A stretch of DNA of 64,000 nucleotides from Gp7-AA6 sp036001245 (GTDB taxonomy: Bacteria > Acidobacteriota > Thermoanaerobaculia > UBA5066 > Gp7-AA6), in contig DASYUL010000019.1 in the NCBI GenBank assembly GCA_036001245.1, positions 39,166 through 103,165 of the forward strand, given 5' to 3'. Made by a program: the position numbers and the translations under genes. Below are positions 32,213 to 39,979 of this stretch, in pieces; the stretch's first letter is position 1; each line of letters opens with the position of its first letter. The notes below the pieces were generated by a model. It searched no databases, was not told the DNA's origin, and saw only the letters and a list, made by a program, of their open reading frames with translations.

Positions 32213-33631
32213 TTACTCGATGGACCGCTCCGGCATGCTCAACGCGATTCCGTTCGTGGACACGGGTTCCGGGAGCACTCCGTCCCACAGCCCTTGCGCG
32301 ATCGCCGCTTTCAGCGCCGCCCTGCAGACGGCGAGCTCGTACGTCGACGCCTGCGCCTCGACAGACCGACCGTCGTCGTGGTGAAACTTCGCGCGCGCGG
32401 CCCGGCGACGCATGAGCTCTCGATCGACGTCTAGCCAGAACACCCATCCGTAGCCGCCAAGGCGAGTAACGACCGTCAACGCCGACTGATAATCGGTGCT
32501 GTAGGGAAGTCGCGCCTCCGTGGGCCTGTCGGGCCACTCCAGCCGCGGAGGCGGCGGCTGCATCAGGTTCTCGTAGATCAAGGCATCGACCTCCGGACCC
32601 GCCAGCAAGCCGTCGATGCCCGTTCCTGCGGCGTCGTCGAAGCGCGGCAGAGCCTTTGGAGGACTCCAGGTCGCTCGCGTTCGGCGTTTCTCGTACGGCT
32701 CTGGCAGCTCGATCAGGTCGCAGTAGTGTGCGAGCGAGCCGAGTTCGACAGGAACCGACTCCAACATCCCCCGCGGCCGGTTCTCCTTCGGCACCCAAAT
32801 GAAGCGCGCTTCCGCCTGGTACGCAAATCGGAAGGGCTTTGCGAAGAAGGGATCGAAGATCTCGTGTGGGTTGGCGCTGAGAACCAGTTCCGCCGACTGC
32901 AGGGGGTCGACGTACTGCACGGCACCCAATCCGCCCACCCACGCCGATTTCCCGCCCGGGAGTTGTTCCGCGACGCCCTCGAGGAATCGCGGACCGAGGT
33001 TCGGGTCGCGCATCACCAGACAGGCATCTCCCTTGAAATCGTCGAACAGCCGCGTCACGTAGACCATCGACACGCAGTAGACGTAGTAATCGGTTCCCTT
33101 CACCACATGGGCGGTGACGTTCTCGGCCGCGACGCGGCGCGGATCGCCCTCCGGAAAATCTCCCGGCCAGATCGCGAAGTCGAGATTCAGCTCGTCGTCG
33201 CACATCGCCGGATTCAGTGAGGGGTCCTGCGCGGCGTACCAGGACGCCGGCCGGATCAGGAACGACCCGCGCTCCAGCGCGGCGCGGAGATGCTCCCTCG
33301 TCCCGAACTTGAGCAGTCCGCGTGGCGGCTTCCGACCGTTCAATGCCGTCCAGCCAGGGTGAGGCCCGTCGTAGAGGAGAGGCATGTCGGTTCCCGCAAG
33401 GATCACGCTCGGGATCCCGCCACGCCGCATGTACTCCTCCACGATCGCCGTCCACCGCACCATCCAGAAGTCGAAATTGAGCCCCAGGACAGGCGCCATC
33501 TTCCCTTCAGGCGTGACCACGGTTAGGTTGACGAAGATGTCGCGGAACCGCTGCTCGAGTTCGTCGGGTCCGACGTGTTCGAGACGCGGAGACTCCTCGT
33601 ATATCTTTCGCCAGAGATCCTGCCGCCTCAT
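32213..33631 (-). CDS. Large protein of unknown function
   Basis: A 472-residue protein from ATG 33631 (ATGA with the gene before). Blocks such as LLKFGTREHLRAALERGSF, RPASWYAAQDPSLN, DDELNLDF, YVYCVSMVYVTRLFDDFKGD and FAYQAEARFIWVPK recall proteins of the DUF2971 type, small catalytic-looking proteins of unknown function found near defence genes. The C-terminal 150 residues are distinct. No phage structural motif is seen. Family similarity is a weak impression. Predicted partner is the upstream ribbon-helix-helix protein. Confidence 0.4.
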   Translation of the reverse strand: MRRQDLWRKIYEESPRLEHVGPDELEQRFRDIFVNLTVVTPEGKMAPVLGLNFDFWMVRWTAIVEEYMRRGGIPSVILAGTDMPLLYDGPHPGWTALNGRKPPRGLLKFGTREHLRAALERGSFLIRPASWYAAQDPSLNPAMCDDELNLDFAIWPGDFPEGDPRRVAAENVTAHVVKGTDYYVYCVSMVYVTRLFDDFKGDACLVMRDPNLGPRFLEGVAEQLPGGKSAWVGGLGAVQYVDPLQSAELVLSANPHEIFDPFFAKPFRFAYQAEARFIWVPKENRPRGMLESVPVELGSLAHYCDLIELPEPYEKRRTRATWSPPKALPRFDDAAGTGIDGLLAGPEVDALIYENLMQPPPPRLEWPDRPTEARLPYSTDYQSALTVVTRLGGYGWVFWLDVDRELMRRRAARAKFHHDDGRSVEAQASTYELAVCRAALKAAIAQGLWDGVLPEPVSTNGIALSMPERSIE

Positions 33632-33864
33632 CGTCGCCGCCGCCCGTGGCCGATCGCGATCGTAAGCCGGTGCAGCCGCAGCACGTAGTCCGTCGCCGTC
33701 AGCCCGAAGCCCTGCGCGGTCTCCTGAATCTCCTTCTTCTCCGCGGCCGAGAGCCGGACGTCGAGCCGATCCGTCTTCGCAAGCTGATCGCGTACCGCGG
33801 AGGGAGTCGTCGCCTTCAGGACCTGCTCGAGGTCTTCGGAACCGGATCCGCGCCGTCGCGTCAT
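33628..33864 (-). CDS. Ribbon-helix-helix regulator
   Basis: A 78-residue protein with RLDVRLSAAEKKEIQETAQG then ATDYVLRLHRLTI, a ribbon-helix-helix fold. It is coupled to the 472-residue gene in the manner of an antitoxin-toxin or regulator-effector pair. The inverted repeat at 33889-33908 directly upstream is a likely autoregulatory operator. Confidence 0.6.
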   Translation of the reverse strand: MTRRRGSGSEDLEQVLKATTPSAVRDQLAKTDRLDVRLSAAEKKEIQETAQGFGLTATDYVLRLHRLTIAIGHGRRRR

Positions 33865-33873
33865 GGTGTCCGG

Positions 33874-33908
33874 AGTATAAACCGTACGAACCGAAATTTA
33901 CTTCGGTT
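33874..33908 (-). promoter_or_regulatory. Promoter with inverted-repeat operator
   Basis: Minus strand -10 TATACT at 33874-33879, only 10 bases before the ATG, so the transcript is nearly leaderless. An inverted repeat AACCGAA...TTCGGTT (33889-33908) overlaps the -35 area, where no good -35 sequence exists, suggesting regulated transcription. Confidence 0.5.
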
Positions 33909-35093
33909 TTGCCCGGTCGGATTTGATAGACCTGACGTCCCAACCGAGGCCGGCAGGGGTCAAGATTTCTGGAGCGAGAGGAGCGTCGACCGTTGAGCGC
34001 TGATCGATCATCGATCGTCGTCGTCTCGATCGATCGTTCGATGCTCGATCGTCGTCGTCGTCGGTTCCTTCACTTCTCGCGGTCGATCGTTCGGAACTCT
34101 CGACTCCGCTCCCTTCCGCTCGATCGCCTTTGCTCGTGGGATCGTTCGTTCCCTTCGAGCCTTGATCTCCGTCCGCTCTCCCTCGAGCGCTTCGCTCTCT
34201 CCACCCTGAAGTCATCTCTCGCTGAAATTCAGCGATGAAGAGCTGATCGTGCTCGACCTCCGTTCTGTCCCTTCCGAGCGCGTCTAGCTCTCAGCCTGAA
34301 TCGTCTCTCGCTGAGTTCCCTTCTTCCTTCGCTCGCTCTGTCCATCGCCGAAGAGCAGCTCGTTTCCGTTCGCTTCCTCGGTCGACCACGTCAGCTAGGC
34401 GCGCGCGCTGCTGGCACGCCTCCGACAGGGCTCCGCACCCGCTGGGAGGGGCTCAGGCCCTCAAGCTGAACTGCTGGATACCCTCTCGTCCGGTCGAGGC
34501 GCAGCGACCCTCCGCGCGCGCGTGAGGAGCCAAGAGGAACACGGTCGTAACCGGCCGTTCGCGCCGACGCTGCTCGATCGTCTTCGTCACGTTCTCTCGC
34601 GCGCGTGAGGGTGTGGAGGAACACCGTCGAAGAACCGGGGCCGTGCTGGAGATCCCGGCCGCGAGAAGCGGGCCGCGCTTTTCCGGGGGGGCGCCGGGCT
34701 TCACCGGGCCGCGGCCGTGTTCCGCGCCGCGCCGACTATCGGACAGTGAGCGGACAGCCGTCAATCGGTCCCTGAATCCACGAGGGTTATCTGCGACTGG
34801 AGGGTTTCAATCCCTCACGTCTGCGCTCACTCCGAACTGCTCGGTCGAGAGGCGCCGAAACCGCTCGATTTCCACAGCCCCGAAAACGCGAAAATCGCTC
34901 GATTTCACGCTTTTCGTAAATGCCCGCTCGAGCAGCTGGTTACTCCGCGCCCGCGCCAACAAGTCCTTTAGAACACTGCCCCGGAGGTTTTGCGATTCTC
35001 GATCGCTTCTACGAAAAGCCTCGTAGAGCACACGAAAACCCGACCTGTATTGACGCGCAGAGAGCTAGAGAGAAGAGCTTTTTTCGCTACCGC
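33909..35093. other. 1.2-kb non-coding region with CGATCG repeats
   Basis: No convincing gene on either strand. The plus strand is pyrimidine-rich. CGATCGATCGTT and related units cluster at 33990-34150. A near-perfect 17-bp dyad TCGCTGAA-A-TTCAGCGA lies at 34219-34235. The inverted arm-type pair is at 34739-34756. A possible origin, regulatory RNA or junction between two merged elements. Confidence 0.4.
34739..34756 (-). other. Third copy of the paired arm-type motif, inverted
   Basis: TCGGACA at 34739-34745 and GCGGACA at 34750-34756, the reverse complement of the TGTCCGA pairs at the two ends of element 2, with the same 11-base period as the right-end pair. Confidence 0.4.
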
Positions 35094-35756
35094 TCACTCG
35101 CTGACCAGGATGCGCGCGATTTCCCCGGCCAGGTTCGTCGCGATCATGCCGAGGATGAGCCAGCTCAGACCAACGATTTCGAGGTGCAACCCGCCCACGG
35201 CAAACTCCTCGATCTTTTGACTGACACGCTGATTATCGGCCGCTCGCTCCCGGCTCTCGTGTTGGATGCTTTCTCTCGTTGCGGCGAATTGGTTCTCGAC
35301 TCTTTGAACGGCCCTATCCAGCTCCTCAAGCGCCGAGTCGAGACCCTTCTCCAACATCGATACGCGCTCCTCAGGAGATGCCCCCTCGCGGGCCCGGTGA
35401 AACGTTCGACCGCGGGCCGATACTTGCGCGCCTCCTATTGCGACGGCCCCGGAGCCCGTTATCGGGTGCGAGCGGATGGCCGCGCCGGCCCGCGAGAGCG
35501 ACCCCTGGATCTTCACCAAGATCGACAAGCGTCCAAAAAGACGCCTCACATCGCTCAGGCCGATCGCGACCAAAACGAGACCGAAGAGCTCGAGAAGGGT
35601 GCCGGCATACCGAATCGAATCCGCGGCGGTGACCGGCCGGACGCGCCACCAGATTAGCCAGCCGATCATCGAGGCTACGAGTAATCCGCCGATGAACAGC
35701 CCGGCTGGCCAACCGTTTCTGATCTCCGAAAGCAGCGCACGCCAGCGGACGGCCAC
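35094..35756 (-). CDS. Membrane protein with coiled coil
   Basis: A 220-residue protein; GTG 35756 is the likely start, 8 bases after the recombinase stop. Two transmembrane helices (GLFIGGLLVASMIGWLIWW near 19-37 and LLELFGLVLVAIGL near 55-68), a coiled coil around 127-180, then a C-terminal hydrophobic helix (LEIVGLSWLILGMIATNLAG). The layout resembles a phage membrane or exclusion protein, but no family is recognised. Cotranscribed with the recombinase upstream. Confidence 0.55.
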   Translation of the reverse strand: MAVRWRALLSEIRNGWPAGLFIGGLLVASMIGWLIWWRVRPVTAADSIRYAGTLLELFGLVLVAIGLSDVRRLFGRLSILVKIQGSLSRAGAAIRSHPITGSGAVAIGGAQVSARGRTFHRAREGASPEERVSMLEKGLDSALEELDRAVQRVENQFAATRESIQHESRERAADNQRVSQKIEEFAVGGLHLEIVGLSWLILGMIATNLAGEIARILVSE

Positions 35757-35764
35757 GGGCGGCG

Positions 35765-36841
35765 CTACTCCACTGGAATTTCGAAGTTCACGCGGCGGAA
35801 GAGGCTTCGGGCATCGGCCCGGCGCTTCATCGACTTGACCGGTCCTTGGCGCACGTAACGGCGCGTCGTCTCGATCCGCTTGTGCCGGAGGAGGGCGGAG
35901 ATCTCGTCGATCTGGACCCCCTCTTCCTTCCAGTGTGTGGCCCGGGAGTATCGGGCGAACGAGTGCGGGGAGATCCGCCGCCCGCGTGCCTGGATCCCCG
36001 CCAGGGCGACGCGCTTCTTCACGATCCGGTAGACCTCGAACGGGCCGATTCCTGACGCCGGGTGCTTCGAATCGGCGCGGCGCACACCGAGCGGAGGAAA
36101 CAGGGCCGGGTGTTCGTTCCAGCGTGACCGCCGGAGAGCGCTGAGATAGATCGTCATCAAGATCTTCGTCGGCTCGAGCAAGGGCGCGGTGAACGGCTCG
36201 CTCTGCCACTTTGCCCCCCGGACGTCGATTTCGCCCCGGACCTCGTCGTAGTCGCGCCGCTCGAGGAGTGCCGGTTCTCCGCCGCGTAGCGGCACGTCGT
36301 ACATCAGCGCCAGGAGCGCGCGATCGCGCAACTCGACGAGGTTGTACTGCTCGAGCCGCCGCTCGAAGAACTTGGCAGGCTCGCGCCGACCGCACCGGGG
36401 CGGCGGTGCTGGTGGAGCGCGAAAGGTGAGGCGCGCGATCTCCTCGCGGGTCAGGACCGGGATCCGCTCCATGAAGCGCACGCGCATCGCCGGGAGCTCC
36501 TTCATCGGATCCGCCGGCACGTGGCCGCGGCGCGCGAGCCATCGGAAGAACTTTCGTGGAGCCGACTGCCCCCGCATCTGTCGGGTGCTGTCCGCGAGGC
36601 CCAGGAGGCGAAGCCGGAGGCGGTAGCGCTCGATCGTGCGCTCGTCGACGGCGCGCAGGTCGCGGATCTGCATCCGGGCGACGAAGTCGCGGAGAGCGGA
36701 GCCATACGTGCGGACGCTGCTCTCGGCGGCGCTCTCACGGAGCCACTCGAGGAACTCCGGGATCAGACGGGCGGGTTCGGCGATCACTGGGGCGCTGGCG
36801 CTGTTCTCGGGGGCGACGCTGCTCACGCCCCTATTTTGCAC
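35765..36841 (-). CDS. Tyrosine recombinase with aberrant box II
   Basis: A 358-residue recombinase. The SAM-like N-terminal domain (residues 28-120) is closely related to the pseudogene at 4328-4600. In the catalytic domain, PLRGGE carries the first Arg and LLRHKRIETTRRYV the last His and Tyr. The middle box reads PHSFARYSR: the Arg is four, not three, residues after the His, and the usual RH G is replaced (LLRHK instead of LLGHK). Activity is therefore uncertain. It is the third recombinase gene in the island and is not next to an obvious target. Confidence 0.8.
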   Translation of the reverse strand: MQNRGVSSVAPENSASAPVIAEPARLIPEFLEWLRESAAESSVRTYGSALRDFVARMQIRDLRAVDERTIERYRLRLRLLGLADSTRQMRGQSAPRKFFRWLARRGHVPADPMKELPAMRVRFMERIPVLTREEIARLTFRAPPAPPPRCGRREPAKFFERRLEQYNLVELRDRALLALMYDVPLRGGEPALLERRDYDEVRGEIDVRGAKWQSEPFTAPLLEPTKILMTIYLSALRRSRWNEHPALFPPLGVRRADSKHPASGIGPFEVYRIVKKRVALAGIQARGRRISPHSFARYSRATHWKEEGVQIDEISALLRHKRIETTRRYVRQGPVKSMKRRADARSLFRRVNFEIPVE

Positions 36842-36866
36842 CGGCGCGCGCTAGGATTGCGCCGAG

Positions 36867-38036
36867 ATGGAACTGGCGGAGCGAGTCAGAAGGTATGCGG
36901 CGATCGAGAGCCGACGCGATCGTCCGTTAATCATTTACGCGACGACGACCCGACCCGGCCTCAGCGCGATTATGGCCGGGGATGCGGTTCGCGAGTTAAT
37001 CGGTCAAATCGACCCGATCCCCCGAGGCAGTACGGCAGTGGACGTCCTAATCCACAGCACAGGTGGCGATGCTCTCGCGGCATGGAAGCTGATGTCGGTC
37101 CTCCGCGAGCGGTTCGCGAAAATCGGTGTGCTCGTTCCGTTCATGGCCTTCAGCGCCGCCACTCTTTTTGCGCTTGGCGCGGACGAGATCGTGATGCACC
37201 CTCATTCATCCCTCGGACCGATCGATCCACAGATTCCGCTCACCCTTCCGGACGGTTCGCAGCGGCGGTTCTCCTACGAAGACGTCGGCGCGTTTCTGCG
37301 ATTCCTCAAGGACGAGGCCGGGATCACCGACCAAGCCCACGTTTCCGCCGTCGCGGACAAGCTGTTTTCAACCGTGGATCCCTTGATCCTGGGGTACGCG
37401 AAGCGCGCCAGCGAACTTTCGTCCTCTGTCGGGGAGAGGCTTTTGAAACTTCACCTGAACGAGACCGAAGGCGAAGGTCGGGCGAAACAGATCGCCGAGA
37501 ACCTGAACAAGAGTTTCTTCGCGCATGGTGACGCCGTCTCGCGCACACGCGCGAGAGAACTTCAATTGCAGGTAGCGAAGGACGACGCCGAGCTCGAGGC
37601 CCTGATATGGGAGGCATATCTCGCGATCGAGAGCTACATGGAACTTCGCCACCCCTTCGTTCCTCAGCGCTTGTTCTTAGCCGATGCTGCAGCGGCCGCC
37701 TCAGTTCGACCACATGCACCGGTCGCGCTGCCCCCAAACGCACCTCCGCAGCTAGTGCAGAACGTCTGGACTACCATCGGAAATCAGGCGGTAACAGCGG
37801 CGGCCGCAGCGGGCGTTGAGGTCCGCTATTCCGTCGTGAACGCGCTCATGGAAAGCCGACGGGCGGCGTCAGAACACCGCACTGAAGGGGCGATTACGGG
37901 CTTCCGGACACCTACCGGCGAGCTGCAACTAAACCTTCTCGACCGCGAGGGCGGGTGGAAATCCGTCACCGTGCCCCCAGTTCCCGTGTACGATGCTCAA
38001 GGAGAAGCTGAGGCACGACCCAAGGTCGACCTCTAA
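36867..38036 (+). CDS. SDH/ClpP-fold serine protease
   Basis: A 389-residue protein divergent from the recombinase, 25 bases away. The Clp/SppA fold is clear: VDVLIHSTGGDALAAWKLM carries the oxyanion strand, PFMAFSAATLFALGADEI the nucleophile Ser, and MHPHSSLGPIDPQI the segment with the catalytic residue partner, all as in the SDH_protease (serine dehydrogenase proteinase-like) family. No signal peptide. The C-terminal 120 residues are helical and variable. This family appears among mobile-element cargo, sometimes near defence genes; its role here is unknown. Confidence 0.8.
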   Translation: MELAERVRRYAAIESRRDRPLIIYATTTRPGLSAIMAGDAVRELIGQIDPIPRGSTAVDVLIHSTGGDALAAWKLMSVLRERFAKIGVLVPFMAFSAATLFALGADEIVMHPHSSLGPIDPQIPLTLPDGSQRRFSYEDVGAFLRFLKDEAGITDQAHVSAVADKLFSTVDPLILGYAKRASELSSSVGERLLKLHLNETEGEGRAKQIAENLNKSFFAHGDAVSRTRARELQLQVAKDDAELEALIWEAYLAIESYMELRHPFVPQRLFLADAAAAASVRPHAPVALPPNAPPQLVQNVWTTIGNQAVTAAAAAGVEVRYSVVNALMESRRAASEHRTEGAITGFRTPTGELQLNLLDREGGWKSVTVPPVPVYDAQGEAEARPKVDL

Positions 38037-38039
38037 ATT

Positions 38040-38288
38040 ATGCCGCCTACACGCGAAAGAGACATGCGAGATCTTGTCTTGGGCAGAAGTCCGTTCGAGT
38101 ACGACGCGACGGCTGACATGGGGCAAATGGTGATTCTCGTCGGCCGCGCGCGCGTTGTTTCCGTGCATCCGTCTGCTCAGCGCGGAGATTTCCCGATCCC
38201 TAACGAACCTCAAGATCCCGGAGCGGCGGCGGGAGTGATTTCGCCCCGCTCATCAGAGAAGAAGCCGCCGATTCTTCGCCGACTCTAG
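38040..38288 (+). CDS. Small hypothetical protein (doubtful)
   Basis: An 82-residue frame starting 3 bases after the protease stop. No family, mixed composition, and reverse-strand frames overlap it. Kept because of the tight spacing. Confidence 0.3.
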   Translation: MPPTRERDMRDLVLGRSPFEYDATADMGQMVILVGRARVVSVHPSAQRGDFPIPNEPQDPGAAAGVISPRSSEKKPPILRRL

Positions 38289-38299
38289 TTCTCGCCGAC

Positions 38300-38779
38300 T
38301 TGTCCTCCCCTACCAGGGTCGCCTCGTTCACGTACCGCGGGGAGACGCGGAACCTTGAGGAACTCCGCGGCCGGAACGGCGCCGAGCTCCTCGTTCTCAC
38401 CTGTCCGCTTTGCGGGAAGCGGTCCAGCCTCGACCGCGAGAAGCACACGGCCATCGTCACGCACTCGAAGGCCGGCCGCGTCCTCACGACCCTCTCGCGC
38501 GTGGTGTGCCCTGCGCCGTGCTCCTGGTCGATCGTGATTCTTCGCGGTGTGACGTACGACGTGAAGCGCCCCCGAAACGGCCGAGAGAAGGAAAAGGCGC
38601 GGGATCGGACCGCGCCATCCCCGGTTCAAGAGGCCGAACGAGTCACCGCCTCCGCCGCCGCAGGGGCAGGACGGCCGGCGGGCTCGGCTCCGCGCGCTCG
38701 GGGTACAGCACGATCCAGCGGAGGCGCTCCTCACCGGCCGCGTGGCCAACAGGCAGGTCCGCGTCCGCCTCTCTCGTAA
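38300..38779 (+). CDS. Cys-rich hypothetical protein
   Basis: A 159-residue frame from TTG 38300, a start without a clear ribosome site. LTCPLCGKRS and RVVCPAPCSW form two Cys pairs, a likely zinc finger. After residue 100 the sequence is Arg/Ala/Pro-rich and overlaps the opposite-strand gene 38643-39029, so the true C-terminus may be different. Confidence 0.45.
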   Translation: MSSPTRVASFTYRGETRNLEELRGRNGAELLVLTCPLCGKRSSLDREKHTAIVTHSKAGRVLTTLSRVVCPAPCSWSIVILRGVTYDVKRPRNGREKEKARDRTAPSPVQEAERVTASAAAGAGRPAGSAPRARGTARSSGGAPHRPRGQQAGPRPPLS

Positions 38780-39029
38780 TCGACCTCGCCAGGAGCCGAG
38801 CGGCGTCAAGTGCCGCCGTCAGAGAGACGCCTGCCATCACCTCCCCGCAATTGTCGAGAAGGCATGCCCTCACCTCGGTTACCAGGCCCTCGATCGCGAG
38901 CAGGCGATCGTCCAACACGAAGCTTTGGGCGAGGACGTTGCAACTACCCTCTCCTCCGCACTCATCCAATCCGTGGACGGGGCAGCGGGCGGCCCCTTCC
39001 TGAAGTCGGGATGCGGCTCGCGCGCTCAT
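38643..39029 (-). CDS. Hypothetical protein
   Basis: A 128-residue protein with CPVHGLDECGGEGSC (a possible metal site) and a helical middle. Its start overlaps the stop of the gene at 39026 (ATGA). The C-terminus RRRRR is basic. No family recognised. Confidence 0.5.
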   Translation of the reverse strand: MSARAASRLQEGAARCPVHGLDECGGEGSCNVLAQSFVLDDRLLAIEGLVTEVRACLLDNCGEVMAGVSLTAALDAARLLARSITREADADLPVGHAAGEERLRWIVLYPERAEPSPPAVLPLRRRRR

Positions 39030-39364
39030 GCGATCCTCCTCGCAAGGGTCCGGAGCAGATCGAGATTTTCAATCAGCACACAGCCTTCGGCCACGTCGAG
39101 GACTCCCCATTGAACAGCCTCTCCAAGCGAGATCACCGCATGCGTCTTCCCGTGGGTCCTGTGTTCCCATCGGCACCTCAGGCGGCCCTTGCCTTTGACT
39201 ACTCTCTCCTCCTCAAGCCACGACGGTCCGGTCTGGTCGTCGCTGCACACGAGCACCTCGAAGCGCCTGCCCGTCCGCTCATCATCGAAGTAGAACCCGG
39301 TTCGGATGAGGTACGGACCCTCCGGCGGGGAGTCGTCTGCGACCTTCTCTTTCGATCCCTTCAT
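39026..39364 (-). CDS. Hypothetical protein
   Basis: A 112-residue beta-rich protein (YLIRTGFYFDDERTGRRFEV, GRLRCRWEHRTHGK) preceded by gagggg on its strand. No known family. Part of a small leftward operon at the right end of element 2, usually a site of cargo genes. Confidence 0.55.
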   Translation of the reverse strand: MKGSKEKVADDSPPEGPYLIRTGFYFDDERTGRRFEVLVCSDDQTGPSWLEEERVVKGKGRLRCRWEHRTHGKTHAVISLGEAVQWGVLDVAEGCVLIENLDLLRTLARRIA

Positions 39365-39391
39365 TTCTGATCTCCCTGGCCCCTCTCGGGG

Positions 39392-39781
39392 CTAAAACGA
39401 CCGCCCGTCCATGAGCGGTCGAAAAGGAACTCGGTTGCCTCGATTCCGAGCCTGCTCGTGCAGCAGCTTGCGGGCGCGCCTCACCTCTCGGCGAAGCCAC
39501 TTCAGATCGTCGCGATCGATTTCAGCAAGGTTCGGCTTCTGCAGCTCACGGGTTAGCTCAACGTCCTGCTGCTCGAGCGCGCCGTCGTCGAGATAGAGCT
39601 GGATGTCCGCGCTTGTCGCCATCGTGAGATCCGGGAGTTGCGCGTGGCGTTGAAAGTCGGCGATCACTCCCCGGAACTCCTCCGCCTCTGCGCGTGAGAA
39701 TCCCCTCTTCTGGAGGTCCGACACGAAGTTGTCGAGGAGTTGATCCGTGGACGGAGATCGGCGAAAGCGACGGCGTTTCAT
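39392..39781 (-). CDS. Hypothetical helical protein
   Basis: A 129-residue protein, mainly helical: FSRAEAEEFRGVIADFQRHA and DRDDLKWLRREVRRARKLLH. No known family. It is the first gene of the leftward group at the right end and stops short of the arm-type repeats. Confidence 0.55.
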   Translation of the reverse strand: MKRRRFRRSPSTDQLLDNFVSDLQKRGFSRAEAEEFRGVIADFQRHAQLPDLTMATSADIQLYLDDGALEQQDVELTRELQKPNLAEIDRDDLKWLRREVRRARKLLHEQARNRGNRVPFRPLMDGRSF

Positions 39782-39793
39782 TGCCGCGCCTCG

Positions 39794-39811
39794 TGTCCGA
39801 TCGCTGTCCGA
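39794..39811 (+). other. Putative integrase arm-type sites, element 2 right end
   Basis: TGTCCGA at 39794-39800 and 39805-39811, 11 bases apart, matching the pair at 20752-20771. The stretch to the core (39812-39926) holds no gene. Confidence 0.5.
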
Positions 39812-39926
39812 TAGCCTCGGGTTGGAAGGCCCGTCGTCGGGTTGCGAGCGCCTACCGGATCACCGAGTTTCCGAGGAATCGATCCGGTCGGCTTGTGAAT
39901 GCTTGGGGCGGTTTGGGCGCCGAAGA

Positions 39927-39952
39927 GGGTTCGAGTCCCCCCTTTCGCACCA
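39927..39952 (+). repeat. Right attachment core of element 2 (tRNA-Leu 3' fragment)
   Basis: 26 bp identical to 20680-20705, ending in CCA. Host DNA resumes after it. Confidence 0.85.
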
Positions 39953-39979
39953 TCTCCTTGTTCCCGGTGACAGTCCGAG

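Larger units (their letters stand above)
20706..39952 (-). mobile_element. Integrated element 2 (prophage-like or satellite, possibly composite)
   Basis: About 19.2 kb from the tRNA 3' end to a 26-bp tRNA fragment at 39927-39952. The leftward block 33864 to 20748 has an integrase, ribbon-helix-helix and HTH regulators, DnaC- and DUF1376-like replication genes, a scaffold/protease-like gene and a tape-measure-like gene. The right third has a second recombinase, a Clp-fold protease and small genes divergent in direction, so it may be a separate inserted segment. No terminase, portal or capsid gene is recognised. Confidence 0.75.

Noticed and set aside
34800..34818. GGTTTCAATCCCTC resembles a CRISPR repeat end and a T-arm
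   Set aside because: Only one copy exists, no spacers follow, and no acceptor stem or anticodon arm can be folded around it.
34613..35026. Plus-strand frame of 137 residues in the non-coding region
   Set aside because: Composition is Arg/Ser/Pro-rich with no ribosome site or domain, and minus-strand frames overlap it.
35757..36542. Upstream extension of the membrane protein to 36542
   Set aside because: It is antiphase to the recombinase gene and lacks plausible sequence; only the part from 35756 has helices.
39894..39901. TTGTGAAT as a second Rex half-site
   Set aside because: No inverted partner at the right spacing; it lies in the attachment arm of element 2.
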